From contig NZ_JAKNQH010000001.1 in the NCBI RefSeq assembly GCF_022662305.1, positions 744,001-808,000 of the forward strand: 64,000 bases of DNA, written 5' to 3'. This DNA is from Sphingomonas sp. BAUL-RG-20F-R05-02 (GTDB lineage Bacteria > Pseudomonadota > Alphaproteobacteria > Sphingomonadales > Sphingomonadaceae). The position numbers and the translations under genes were made by a program. Positions within the stretch are counted from its first letter, which is position 1. The number at the start of each line of letters is the position of its first letter. The notes beneath the pieces were generated by a model. That model saw only the letters and a list, made by a program, of their open reading frames with translations. It made no database searches and was not told where the DNA came from. Shown here piece by piece: positions 17,111-26,765 of this stretch.

Positions 17111-18607
17111 TCAGGACGTGGCCGGCGACGTTTCGCTCCACCCGCCGCCGATGGCCTTGAACAGCGACGCGGTATCCTCGCGCAACTGCATGTCACTCGC
17201 CGCGACCTGTTCACGCGCGGACAGCACGTTTACCTGCGCGTTCAGCAGTTCATCCTGCGTGACAAAGCCGCTGCGGTAACGCGCTTCGATCGAGCGTGCC
17301 GTACTCTCCTGGTCCTGAACGGCACGTCGCAACGTGGCGTTGCGCCGCCGCTCGGCGTCGAGCCGGGCAAGCGGGTCCTCGACGTCGCGCAATGCGCCGA
17401 GCACCGTTGCCTTGTACTGCGCGTACGCCTCTTCTGCCTGTTCCTTGCGGATCGACACTGTCGCGCGGCGGCGACCCCAATCGAGCAACGGGAAGTTGAT
17501 CCCGCCGGTCGCGGTCGCCTGCAAGCTGTCCTTGCTGAACAGATTGCCGAGCGAGGTGGACAGCAGTTCGCCGAGGCCAGTCAGCTGAAATTTAGGATAG
17601 AGATCCGCAACCGCTACGCCGATATCCGCTGTCGCTGCCGCCAGGTTGCGTTCGGCAGCGCGAATGTCCGGGCGGCGGCGCAGCAGGTCGGACGGCAGCC
17701 CCGCTGGAACGCCCGGCAGGCCCAGTGGAAGCCCGGGCGCCACCGCCAGTTCGGTGTCGAGGGTCGCGGGCGCTTCGCCGATCAGAATGCCAAGAGCATG
17801 GATGCGCACGCGCACGTCGGCCTTTAGCGGCTCCAGCCGTGCTTCCAGCGCAGTCAAGGTGCCGCGCTGCCGCGTAACGTCGCTCTGCGGCACGAGGCCG
17901 GCTTTGGCGATGTGGCCGGCGATCTCCAGCGCTCGGTTCTCGCGGGCGATCTCATCCGTGACGATTGCGATTTGGTTCTGATCGAGCCGAAGGGAAAAAT
18001 ACGCCTGCGCGACCTCAGCGGCGAGCGTCACCGCCGCGTCTCGCTGGTTCCAAACGGCGGCACTGGTCCGTGCGACCGCCCCCTCGACCTGCCGACGGCC
18101 GCCGCCGAAGATGTCCAGTTCCCAGCTCGCGTCGAAGCCGACCGCGTAGGTGGTGATGCCGCTGCCAGGAAGTGCGACGCCGCCGCTGTTCGAGCCGCCA
18201 CCGCTCGACCCGCTTCCGCCAGATCCGCCGGAGAACAGCTTTGCGATGCTGGAGATGCCGCTGTTCTTGCTCAGCTCGATATGTGTGGCATTCGCGGTGG
18301 CATCGATCGTCGGACGGCCGACCCCGCGCGCCGCCACCTCCGAAAGGCGCGCCTGCCGCACCCGCGAAGCGGCGATCGCCATGTCGGGATTACCGTCCAG
18401 CGCGCGCTCGACCAGCGTATCGAGTTGCGGATCGCCAAAGCCCGTCCACCACCGCGCCGGATCGATGCTGGCGCCCGGCATCTGAGCCTGCGGTTCTGCG
18501 AAGGTCGCCGGCACCGGCAGGTCGCGCGCGTGGTAATTCGGCCCGACCGTACAGGCGCCGGCCAGCAGCGCCGCTGCCAGTGCGGAAAGGTTGCGTGCCT
18601 TTTTCAA
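17111..18607 (-). CDS. Efflux outer-membrane lipoprotein, NodT/OprM family
   Basis: 498 aa. The signal peptide ends in a lipobox (LLAGAC; Cys19), so the mature protein is an outer-membrane lipoprotein. Two outer-membrane efflux-protein repeats follow, with markers such as GVGRPTIDATAN, SWELDIFGG, GVPAGLPSDLLRRRPDIRAAERNL and FPLLDWGRRRA. A Gly/Ser-rich insertion (GGSGGSGSSGGGS) near residue 130 is unusual and probably sits in a loop. It forms the outer channel of the tripartite pump with the HlyD-type and DHA2 proteins; its start overlaps the DHA2 stop by 4 bp. Confidence 0.95.
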   Translation of the reverse strand: MKKARNLSALAAALLAGACTVGPNYHARDLPVPATFAEPQAQMPGASIDPARWWTGFGDPQLDTLVERALDGNPDMAIAASRVRQARLSEVAARGVGRPTIDATANATHIELSKNSGISSIAKLFSGGSGGSGSSGGGSNSGGVALPGSGITTYAVGFDASWELDIFGGGRRQVEGAVARTSAAVWNQRDAAVTLAAEVAQAYFSLRLDQNQIAIVTDEIARENRALEIAGHIAKAGLVPQSDVTRQRGTLTALEARLEPLKADVRVRIHALGILIGEAPATLDTELAVAPGLPLGLPGVPAGLPSDLLRRRPDIRAAERNLAAATADIGVAVADLYPKFQLTGLGELLSTSLGNLFSKDSLQATATGGINFPLLDWGRRRATVSIRKEQAEEAYAQYKATVLGALRDVEDPLARLDAERRRNATLRRAVQDQESTARSIEARYRSGFVTQDELLNAQVNVLSAREQVAASDMQLREDTASLFKAIGGGWSETSPATS

Positions 18608-20205
18608 TGCGCCATTCCTCCGCCGCCGCCGCCCGATTTGCTGGGCTTCATCAGAAACACCGCAGGGGACACGATCAGCACAATAATCATCAACGACCGA
18701 AACACGTCAAGGAACGCCAGCATCGACGCCTGCCGCTGCACCTGACTGTACAGCAACGCCAGCGGCGTCATGGTATCGCCGACGCTGCCGACTGCATTTT
18801 GCGCCTTGGCGAGCCACTCGCTGTAGTTGAAATTCAGCGGGTTCAGCCCCTGAACCAGTTCCGTCTGGTGGCGCTGCATCGCGTTCGCCAGCATCGACTG
18901 CGAACTCGAAATCCCGATCGTTCCGCCGAGATTGCGCGCGACATTAAGCAGGCTGGACGCCTGCGCCGTCTTGTTCTGCGGGAGGCCCGCGTAGGCGACC
19001 GCGTTCAGCGGCACGAACAGGAACGGCAGGAACATCGATTGATACAGCCGCGCGATCGCCGCATCGGCGAAGCTGATGTCCGCACTCAGATGCGACATGT
19101 TCCAAAGCGCGAACGCCTGCCCCAGCAACGCGGGGAACAGCAGCATTCGCACATCGACCGCTCCGCTGAGGCGCCCCGCGACCGGCACCATCACCAACGT
19201 CGCGATGCCGCCGGCCGTGAGGGCAAGACCCGCATCGAACGACGTATAGCCGATCACCTGCTGGAGCATCTGCGGAATGAGCTGTGTCGTACTGAACAGG
19301 ATCATGCCTGTCAGTCCCATGACCAGCAACGTCGCCGAGAAGTTGCGATTGCGCAGCAGCTTCAGGTCGACGACCGGCTCATCGGTATGGGTTTCCCACA
19401 ACACCAAACCGATCAGCGATATCACCGCGATCGTCGCCGTGGCGATGATGAACCCGCTCGAAAACCAATCCTCGCGCTGGCCGCGGTCAAGCGTGACCTC
19501 GAGAAAACCAAGACCGAGCGCGACCAGCAGCACGCCGATATAATCAATCCGAATGCCGCGTTTCAGCAGCTTGTCGCGATCCTTCTTGATCGTATCCGGC
19601 TCGTCCACGAACAGATTGACGAGGAACAATGACAGAATGCCGATCGGCACGTTGATGAGAAACACCCAATGCCATGTCCACGTTTCCGTGATGTAGCCGC
19701 CCAGCGTTGGCCCGAGCACCGGCCCGACCACCACCACGATCGCGAACGCGGCGAACGCCATACCGCGTTTACTGGGCGGAAAGGTGTCGGCCAGCATCGA
19801 CTGTTCGACCGGAGCAAGACCGCCGCCACCGATCCCCTGCAATACGCGCGCGATCACCAGCGTGCTGAGATTGGGCGATAGCCCGCAGATCAGCGAGGAG
19901 ATGGTGAACAACGCGATCGAAATCATGAAATAGCGCTTGCGGCCGATCACGTCGGACAGCCAGCCGCTGATCGGGATGACGATCGCATTGGCGACGAGGT
20001 AGCTGGTCAGCACCCATGTCGCCTGATCGCTCGAAATCGACAAGCCACCTGCGATATGGTCGAGCGACACGTTGGCGATCGATGTGTCGAGCACCTCCAT
20101 GAACGTCGGGATGCTGATCAGCGCCACGATCATCCACGGGTTATAGGACCCGGCCGCCGAACGGCTGGGATCCCAGCCGTCCGCGCGTTTCGCCGCGCTC
20201 GCCAT
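18604..20205 (-). CDS. DHA2-family MFS multidrug transporter, EmrB-like
   Basis: 533 aa with about 14 membrane helices, the DHA2 (14-TMS) arrangement. The family start FMEVLDTSIANVSLDHIAGGL, the motif A-like GWLSDVIGRKRYF and motif C-like GPVLGPTLGGYI are present. It exports drugs or other amphiphilic compounds by proton antiport through the adapter and outer-membrane channel encoded beside it. Two bases separate it from the adapter gene, and its stop overlaps the outer-membrane gene by 4 bp. Substrates cannot be inferred. Confidence 0.95.
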   Translation of the reverse strand: MASAAKRADGWDPSRSAAGSYNPWMIVALISIPTFMEVLDTSIANVSLDHIAGGLSISSDQATWVLTSYLVANAIVIPISGWLSDVIGRKRYFMISIALFTISSLICGLSPNLSTLVIARVLQGIGGGGLAPVEQSMLADTFPPSKRGMAFAAFAIVVVVGPVLGPTLGGYITETWTWHWVFLINVPIGILSLFLVNLFVDEPDTIKKDRDKLLKRGIRIDYIGVLLVALGLGFLEVTLDRGQREDWFSSGFIIATATIAVISLIGLVLWETHTDEPVVDLKLLRNRNFSATLLVMGLTGMILFSTTQLIPQMLQQVIGYTSFDAGLALTAGGIATLVMVPVAGRLSGAVDVRMLLFPALLGQAFALWNMSHLSADISFADAAIARLYQSMFLPFLFVPLNAVAYAGLPQNKTAQASSLLNVARNLGGTIGISSSQSMLANAMQRHQTELVQGLNPLNFNYSEWLAKAQNAVGSVGDTMTPLALLYSQVQRQASMLAFLDVFRSLMIIVLIVSPAVFLMKPSKSGGGGGGMAH

Positions 20206-20207
20206 GC

Positions 20208-21434
20208 TCAGCGCACCTTGACGGTGGGAATGACCGACATGCCGGGACCGATCGGGTATTTACGCGGATCGGGCGCATCCTTGCCGTTGCGATCGAATTC
20301 GATGCGGACTGGAACGCGTTGCACCACCTTGACGTAATTGCCGGTCGCATTCTGTGGCGGCAACAGCGCAAACGCCTGCCCCGCCCCGCGCTGCACCGAA
20401 TCGACATGACCGTGGAACTTGACGTCCGGATAGGCATCGACCTTGATCTCTACCGGCTGGCCGATCTTCATGTTACGCAGCTGCGTTTCCTTGAAATTGG
20501 CCGTCACCCAGACGTGGTCGGGCACGATCGCCATCAACTGCGTACCCGGCCCCACATAGGAGCCGAGATTGACCTGACGGTTGACGACCTGCCCCGACAC
20601 CGGTGCAGTGAGACGCAGATAGCCGATCGTCACGTTGGCCTGCTTCACCTGCGCCTGACGTGCGGCGATGACTGCCTCGGATGCCGCGACCTGGCGACGC
20701 GCGACCTCTACCTGCGCCTGCGCACTGGTGATCTCGCGACGGGCGGCGGCGGCATTCGCCGCGGTGGCGCGCGCGGTGGCGCGCGCTTGATCGAGTTGCT
20801 GCCCGGCAACCGCCTGCGGGTCGATCCGCTGGAGCTGTTGATAGCGGCCGAGATCCTGCGCAGCCTTCTGCGCATCGGCGAGTGGGCCGCGCGCCTGTTC
20901 CTCGGCCTTCGCGGCGGCGGCCTGCGCCGCAACGACCTGCGCCCGCGACTGTTCGGCCTGCGCGGTTGCTTGGCTGACGTTCGCTCGCGCCTCCGATAGC
21001 GTTGCCTCGGGGCCGTTGGGCTGGATCACCGCTAACAACCGCCCCGGCTCGACGTGTCGGTTATCGACGTTCGCGACCTGCACCAGCGTGCCGGCGACGT
21101 TGGGCGCAATCCGTACGATATGTGCATCAACGAACGCATCGTCAGTTGATTCGTACTGCCGCGCGTGAAGGTAGTATAACACTCCGGCGATGACGATGAT
21201 CGCAGCCACCACGACCACGATGATCCAGAACAACGGTTTTCGAACAAGCGAGGGCTTTTTCGGCTTGTCGTCGCCTTTATCATCGCCAGCGTCATCAGAC
21301 TGGTCGCTCTGCTTGTCCTGACCGCCGTCGCGCTGCTTGTCCGACGACGGTGCGTTGGACTCCTGCTCGTCGCCCTGATCGTCATTGCGGTCGTCCGATC
21401 CATTGCCGGACTTCGGGGCCTGATCTTCGGTCAT
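20208..21434 (-). CDS. HlyD-family periplasmic adapter, EmrA-like
   Basis: 408 aa membrane-fusion protein. One N-terminal membrane helix (about residues 68-90) is followed by the lipoyl-type block ESTDDAFVDAHIVRIAPNVAGTLVQV, a long Ala/Gln-rich coiled-coil hairpin (about 130-260) and a C-terminal beta-barrel. The first 60 or so residues, before the helix, are unusually rich in Asp, Gln and Ser and low in complexity; most EmrA homologues have a much shorter cytoplasmic tail. It bridges the DHA2 transporter and the outer-membrane channel. Its ATG overlaps the TetR stop by 4 bp. Confidence 0.95.
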   Translation of the reverse strand: MTEDQAPKSGNGSDDRNDDQGDEQESNAPSSDKQRDGGQDKQSDQSDDAGDDKGDDKPKKPSLVRKPLFWIIVVVVAAIIVIAGVLYYLHARQYESTDDAFVDAHIVRIAPNVAGTLVQVANVDNRHVEPGRLLAVIQPNGPEATLSEARANVSQATAQAEQSRAQVVAAQAAAAKAEEQARGPLADAQKAAQDLGRYQQLQRIDPQAVAGQQLDQARATARATAANAAAARREITSAQAQVEVARRQVAASEAVIAARQAQVKQANVTIGYLRLTAPVSGQVVNRQVNLGSYVGPGTQLMAIVPDHVWVTANFKETQLRNMKIGQPVEIKVDAYPDVKFHGHVDSVQRGAGQAFALLPPQNATGNYVKVVQRVPVRIEFDRNGKDAPDPRKYPIGPGMSVIPTVKVR

Positions 21435-22069
21435 GCGGTCTCCTGGCGATCGGCATGCAGCCGGTCGAGCATCGCGTCAGTATTAAAGGAAATGAGACTC
21501 GTCAGCGACTGCGCGAACGGCCCCTCGGTGGCGGTTTGCCCGGCCACGCGTAACAGCGCGCCACGCGCCGAGCGAAGTGAGAACACCTGTGCGGCAAGCA
21601 GAAAGGCGAAGAGGCGCGTGCGCTCGTCAGCCGGCGCATCCGTCGCAACCGCTACGAGCTCGGAGAGGTAATCAAGCACCTGACCCATTGCCGCTTCGTA
21701 CAACCGATCGAACGCCTCGCCGGGGTGAAGCTGCTCGCGCATGATAAACATCGACAGTGCAGCGGATTTTTGTCCCATCATCCGCTGCGCGAAAGCGTTC
21801 AGGATGTGGTGAATCTTGGCGCGTGCGGCCTGTGGATCACGAAGGGGGGCGGTATTCGCAAGATCGAGCACCGGCAGCATCTCACTCGCCATATGCTCAG
21901 CGATGTAATCCGCCACGGCGAGATACAGGCCCTGCTTGCTACCATAGTGATAGGTAATCGACGACATCGCAGTGCCGGCGGCGCTGGCGATGCTACGCGT
22001 GCTCGCGCCGTCCAGCCCCTTTTCGCCGAACTCGCGAATCGCAATGTCGAGAAGACGATCGTGAACCAC
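21431..22069 (-). CDS. TetR-family repressor of the efflux operon
   Basis: 212 aa, GTG start at 22069 after GAAAGG. The N-terminal helix-turn-helix (about residues 5-50: DIAIREFGEKGLDGASTRSIASAAGTAMSSITYHYGSK) is typical of TetR. The C-terminal domain resembles the CecR/YbiH type (DUF1956). It is the first gene of the four-gene efflux operon and overlaps the adapter gene by 4 bp. A perfect inverted repeat directly upstream is the likely operator, so it probably represses its own operon until an efflux substrate binds. Confidence 0.93.
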   Translation of the reverse strand: MVHDRLLDIAIREFGEKGLDGASTRSIASAAGTAMSSITYHYGSKQGLYLAVADYIAEHMASEMLPVLDLANTAPLRDPQAARAKIHHILNAFAQRMMGQKSAALSMFIMREQLHPGEAFDRLYEAAMGQVLDYLSELVAVATDAPADERTRLFAFLLAAQVFSLRSARGALLRVAGQTATEGPFAQSLTSLISFNTDAMLDRLHADRQETA

Positions 22070-22082
22070 GAACCTTTCTAGT

Positions 22083-22098
22083 TCGTTCGACCGAACGA
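22083..22098. promoter_or_regulatory. Probable TetR operator
   Basis: Inverted repeat TCGTTCG-AC-CGAACGA: two perfect 7-bp arms around a 2-bp spacer, 13 bp upstream of the GTG start of the TetR-family gene. Its position would let the bound repressor block the promoter of the efflux operon. Inferred from symmetry and location. Confidence 0.65.
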
Positions 22099-22426
22099 TA
22101 CAATTATGTTGTGTGCAGTGCAGCAGACGATTTCTGGCTCATGGCATACTGCCGGCGGCGTTGAGCACTCATCTATCGGAGTCCTTCTCCGTAACCGGGA
22201 AGTGAAGCACAGCAGATCGGCACAGTAGGACTAGATTGCGGCGCCGGCCTGCAAGGGAACAATCCTCCGCATGTCGAGAACGGTCAAACCGGTGACGACT
22301 GGATACGATGACCAAGCGTGGGCATAATCACAGCCGGGACGATGCTTGGGACGTGGCAGACGTCCTATATCTCCGACGCAATCCATATCAAACGAACGTG
22401 GTGGCTGCGCTGACTGTGGCAGTGAC
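22099..22426. other. Intergenic region without a recognised gene
   Basis: About 330 bp between the efflux operon promoter and the tamB terminator. Short open frames exist on both strands (for example 22231-22428 minus) but lack ribosome sites and coding character. The GC content looks lower than in flanking genes. Apart from the efflux promoter at its left end, nothing was recognised. Confidence 0.45.
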
Positions 22427-22458
22427 ATAGCCGATGCCGAGATTCCGGCATCGGCTAT
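22427..22458 (-). terminator. Terminator hairpin downstream of tamB
   Basis: A perfect 13-bp stem (22427-22439 with 22446-22458) and a 6-base loop, 45 bp after the tamB stop. It is the strongest hairpin in this gap. The tail on the minus strand has no clear T-run. Confidence 0.55.
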
Positions 22459-22502
22459 ATTGGAGATTGCAGTCGTCTCGACAGTGATAAGCGAAACGGC
22501 GA

Positions 22503-25500
22503 TCAGTAATCCTTCTTGTAGCGCAGGCTTACGTTCGAACCACCGAATGTGCCCGCCTGCGACAGGGCGCTCAATCCCTTTGACAGCGCGATCTCGAGCT
22601 GCGTGGCGGTGAACCCCTTCGCGTCGGTTATGATCTCCACATAGATGTTCTTGGTGATGTACTTGCCCGCAGCGAGCGACGTGCCCTGACCCGTCGTCTT
22701 GTCGCCACCGACGATCCGCAACCGATCGAACCCGGTCGCCGAACGCAACTTGCCGAGCGGGTTCAGTCCGCCTCCACCGCTCCCGCGCAGCGAGTTGAGC
22801 GCCGCCGCCAATTGGATCGCCTCGGTAGCGGACAGGTTGGTGACGGAGGTTCCAAACAACAACCGGCTCAGCACCTCATCCTGCGGCAGCGTTGGCGTCG
22901 ACGTGAAGGTGATCTGAGGATGCTGCCCCGTGCCACCGATTGCGATGATCGCCGAGACGGAGTCTACCGTTGTCGATGCGCTGATATCCAGCTCCGGATC
23001 GGCGAGCGGACCACCGTTGAAGCGTACCACACCATGGTCGATATCGAAGCGCTTGCCCGAGAACGTGTACGTGCCGCGCACGATCTCCAGCTTGCCGACG
23101 ACCTTGGGATCGGCCGACGTACCGCTGACCCGCATGTCAGCAGACCATTCGGACTCCAGGCCCATGCCGCTCACATAGAGCTGTTCTGGCGCGCGGATGT
23201 GGATGTTCAGCTTGAACAATCCCGGCGGACCGGCGGCAGTTGCCTCGCCGGATGCAGTGGCCTTCGCCACATCGCTCTTGCGGCGCACGCCCGTCAGTTC
23301 CTGCACCTCGGCCTGGCCCTGCGTGACGATTTCGTAACGGGCGTTCGGTATGCGCAGATCACCGGTGATCTGCCCGCCCGCCGCCTTGCTGTTGGTAATC
23401 GCGAGCGTGCCGCTCACCGTCGCGCCGAGCGCATCGCTCTTGGCAAGCTGGGCATTGTCGAGCGTTGCCTTGATGTTGATCGGGAAACCTGAGTCCGCCG
23501 CAAACCCGACCGACCCCTGCGCCTGAACCGTACCGCTGCCGGCCTTGGCATTCAGCTGCGTGATTTCGAGACGATCGTTGGTGAACCGCCCGGCCATCCT
23601 GATGTTGGTCAGCCGCGTTCCGTAAACATCATGGTCATACGTCAGATTGTCAGCGCGGATTAGACCGTTGAGCTGCGGCGCGGAAGCGCGACCGGAGAAG
23701 TCCGCCGCAACGGCGATCGGTCCGCTGAGTTGCTGCTGGGCGAGACCTGCCAGTGAGAACAGCACCGCAGAAGGGCCGTTGTAGCGGATCCCGCCGCTGA
23801 GCGGCGCAGACATCAGTCGCGTTGTCCAGCTGCCCGACCCTGGCGGCAATGGCCGCAACGTCGCGACCATGCGCCCGACCGTCGTACCGGCACGCGTGAT
23901 AAGCGCGCGAGCGTCACCGCCGTCCGGCAAAAGCTTGCCCGAAAACACGATTTCGACGGGCTCCGACACGGTCGCGAGACTGGCCCGCGTGAAGTTGGCG
24001 ATCCGGAATTGGGCATTGGCTTGCGGGAAACTCGCGCCCGCAGGCTGGCTGAAGTCGACACCACCGCTTGCGGTGCCGCCAAGGCCGAGGTTCGGCACCA
24101 GCGCGTTGACCATCGACAAGTCCATCCGGTCCAGTCGCGCCTTCACACTCATGCCCTTGCCGTACGTGCCGGCCAGTCGTGCCGAGCCACCCGATGCGGC
24201 GCCACCAAAGTCGATCAGGGTCGGCTGCAGCGTATAGGTGCTGCCAGCGATCCCGATGCGCGCCGGCGCGGCCGTCTTGAAGTCGATGCCGTTGGCCTGT
24301 CCCTGAGCGGCAACCAGCCACAGCGTCGAGCTGAGCTTTGCATTGGCAGCCAGCTTGAACGGCACGCCGCTCGATCCGTTGGCAAGCAACTGCGCCGTCC
24401 CCGACCCACCGGCATAGTTTACCTTGGCGCGGGCCGCGGTGACGACGGCAGCGCCATAACGGACGTTGCCGATCTGCGCGTCGGCGATGATCTGCGGCGC
24501 CTTCGGATACAGGATCGCCTGCGCCTTGATGATCGCGCGGCCGATCGTGAACTCGGTAGCGCCCGGTATCTTGGCGTTGGTCGCCGTAGCCGCGATGTCC
24601 GCGCGCTGCACCGAACCCTGGCCACCCAAGATCGCCGCGCCGTTGATCCCCGATCCGGCGAATTGAACGCGACCGGCGAACGGACCTGCTTTCAACTGCT
24701 GCACCTTGCCGCTCGCCACTACCCCGGCGAACTGTACTCGGTGGATGTCGACGGTCAGCGTCGGCGCGGTCGCGGCGACCACGTCGGCGGTGAACGGCCC
24801 GTAATTGGTGCCGCCCTTCGCCACGATCGCGTAAGCCGACCCGGTGCCACGCACCTGTGCCTCAAGATTCACCAGGCCAACGCCGACACCCGGACGTGGC
24901 GCGCGCAACAGTACGACCGGCTTCGCCACGGTACCGGTAACGCGGGCGGTCAACGGACCGTATTGCTTCGAATATGCGTCGGCGTTGACCAACAGCGGGC
25001 CCGCCGGATCATAGCGCCCCTCACCGCGCGTCACCTGGAAATCTGGCGCCGCCAGCTTCAGATTACGGAAGGTGATGATCCCGTCAGGTGCATAGCCGAC
25101 ATCCGCCTTCACGATCGCATTGCCGCCGAGGAAATTCCGTGCACCCTCGTTGAAGATTTGCGACGTGCGCGCGACGACGTGGCCGGTGATACCAAAACCC
25201 CCTTTGGGAGCCGTCACCAGCTTCGCGTTCGTTGCCAGGCTGACGATCCCAAAGCCCTCGACCCGGTAATTGTTGACCTTGCCGTTAAGCGCACCCCGGT
25301 ACATGCCGGTTGCGAGGTCTGCGACGACCAGCGCGGTCGCGTCGATCTTCGACGAGCGAATGCGCAGGTTATCGGACAACACCTTCCCATTCTGGATCGC
25401 GAAGTTGCCGTTGATCGCAACGTTCTGGAGCAGACCACCAGCCGCCGCATTGAGCCCGACCACCCGCGCAGCGCGCGCGTTGACCGGGATCAGGATGTGA

Positions 25501-26765
25501 TTGGCATCGACGGTCGCCAGCCCGGAGGCATATACGTTATCGACACGGATCGCGCCAAAGCCGATCTGCGCACCCTGTACGACGTAGTTGACCGTTGGCG
25601 TGGCAAATGGCCCGTCCAGCACCACATTCGCAGCCACATCGCGGCCGTTCAGATTCGGCGCGATCGCACCAGGCCGCAACAGCTTTGCGGAGATCTTCAA
25701 TTGCCCGAATTTGCTTGCGGCAAGGTCAAGCCGTCCCTGCCCGGCCACCGCCAGAGCATCGGACTTGAGCGTCAGCATCGTATCGACGACACGCTTGTTC
25801 ATCGTCGCGTCAAGCGCGATGTCGAGTTGCGGCGCGGTCAAGGCGGCAACGGGGTTGACCGGCGTTGCCGCGTTCTTTGGCGCTCCACCGGGATACAGAC
25901 CGGGGTGCGCGTTGCCACGTAGTTTGAACCTGCCGTTGTTGGCGGCCAGTGTCAGATCGGCCAGCGAAGCGCCGCCTAACGTGCCGGCAATTCGGCCATT
26001 CCAGGCCTTCCAGCTACCTTTGCCGCCGATCGTCAGGTCGAGCGGCGCGCCAAGTTTGGCAAGCGTCGCCACCACGCCGCCTGCGGGGGCGTTCAGCTTC
26101 GCGTCGATGTCGAGCTTGTTGTCGTCCGGTACAGCGTCGAGTTTCAGCGCAAGCCGGTCGCCGCCGGCAACACCCGCACCCGCCAACGCCGCTACGTTGG
26201 CGGTCACCTGCGCACGTCGATCGGCGATGTGCGCCACCCCGTCGATGCCGATGATGTGGGTCTGTCCCGTTACCGCCTTCTGCACCACGAAACGGTCGAT
26301 CTTGAGCCGGCCGACGTCGATATCGATGCTGGGCAAAGTTGGCGCGTTTGGGTCGCTCGGTGTCGCCTTCAGCACAGGCGTGCGCATCATGGTGATGAGC
26401 GCGGCCGAGGCGCTGCGCACGTCGGCATGATTGTTGACGAAAGCAAACGGCCGCCAGTCGACGGCGATCGCCGGCGAGGTGAGGAACACGCCTTTCGTAT
26501 CGCGTACGCGCACATCCCGCAGCACCATCGCGCCATAGATCGACCCATCGATCCGACCGACCTTCACGTTCAGCCCGGACGCAAGCGTATAACCGTTAAT
26601 CGTATTGACGAGAAAACGACGTCCCGGTTGCGTGTTGATGCCGAACACCAACGCAACCGCCGCCAGCACCAGCACCGCAAGCGCGACGCCGACCCACTTG
26701 AGGATCCGCTGCCACAACGGCGTCTTGGCGATAACGACCTGCTCGGATGGGGCTTCGCTGGCCAT
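22503..26765 (-). CDS. tamB: Translocation and assembly module protein TamB
   Basis: 1420 aa, AsmA/TamB superfamily. An N-terminal membrane anchor (about residues 18-42, VGVALAVLVLAAVALVFGINTQPGRRF) is followed by a very long repetitive beta-rich body that forms a hydrophobic groove across the periplasm, and the C-terminal DUF490 domain ending in ISKGLSALSQAGTFGGSNVSLRYKKDY-type strands with a terminal aromatic. It works with TamA in inserting outer-membrane proteins and, in recent models, in phospholipid transport to the outer membrane. Its ATG shares one base with the tamA stop. Confidence 0.95.
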   Translation of the reverse strand: MASEAPSEQVVIAKTPLWQRILKWVGVALAVLVLAAVALVFGINTQPGRRFLVNTINGYTLASGLNVKVGRIDGSIYGAMVLRDVRVRDTKGVFLTSPAIAVDWRPFAFVNNHADVRSASAALITMMRTPVLKATPSDPNAPTLPSIDIDVGRLKIDRFVVQKAVTGQTHIIGIDGVAHIADRRAQVTANVAALAGAGVAGGDRLALKLDAVPDDNKLDIDAKLNAPAGGVVATLAKLGAPLDLTIGGKGSWKAWNGRIAGTLGGASLADLTLAANNGRFKLRGNAHPGLYPGGAPKNAATPVNPVAALTAPQLDIALDATMNKRVVDTMLTLKSDALAVAGQGRLDLAASKFGQLKISAKLLRPGAIAPNLNGRDVAANVVLDGPFATPTVNYVVQGAQIGFGAIRVDNVYASGLATVDANHILIPVNARAARVVGLNAAAGGLLQNVAINGNFAIQNGKVLSDNLRIRSSKIDATALVVADLATGMYRGALNGKVNNYRVEGFGIVSLATNAKLVTAPKGGFGITGHVVARTSQIFNEGARNFLGGNAIVKADVGYAPDGIITFRNLKLAAPDFQVTRGEGRYDPAGPLLVNADAYSKQYGPLTARVTGTVAKPVVLLRAPRPGVGVGLVNLEAQVRGTGSAYAIVAKGGTNYGPFTADVVAATAPTLTVDIHRVQFAGVVASGKVQQLKAGPFAGRVQFAGSGINGAAILGGQGSVQRADIAATATNAKIPGATEFTIGRAIIKAQAILYPKAPQIIADAQIGNVRYGAAVVTAARAKVNYAGGSGTAQLLANGSSGVPFKLAANAKLSSTLWLVAAQGQANGIDFKTAAPARIGIAGSTYTLQPTLIDFGGAASGGSARLAGTYGKGMSVKARLDRMDLSMVNALVPNLGLGGTASGGVDFSQPAGASFPQANAQFRIANFTRASLATVSEPVEIVFSGKLLPDGGDARALITRAGTTVGRMVATLRPLPPGSGSWTTRLMSAPLSGGIRYNGPSAVLFSLAGLAQQQLSGPIAVAADFSGRASAPQLNGLIRADNLTYDHDVYGTRLTNIRMAGRFTNDRLEITQLNAKAGSGTVQAQGSVGFAADSGFPINIKATLDNAQLAKSDALGATVSGTLAITNSKAAGGQITGDLRIPNARYEIVTQGQAEVQELTGVRRKSDVAKATASGEATAAGPPGLFKLNIHIRAPEQLYVSGMGLESEWSADMRVSGTSADPKVVGKLEIVRGTYTFSGKRFDIDHGVVRFNGGPLADPELDISASTTVDSVSAIIAIGGTGQHPQITFTSTPTLPQDEVLSRLLFGTSVTNLSATEAIQLAAALNSLRGSGGGGLNPLGKLRSATGFDRLRIVGGDKTTGQGTSLAAGKYITKNIYVEIITDAKGFTATQLEIALSKGLSALSQAGTFGGSNVSLRYKKDY

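Noticed and set aside
24009..25922. 637-codon plus-strand open frame opposite tamB
   Set aside because: Shadow of tamB; no ribosome site and no recognisable protein.
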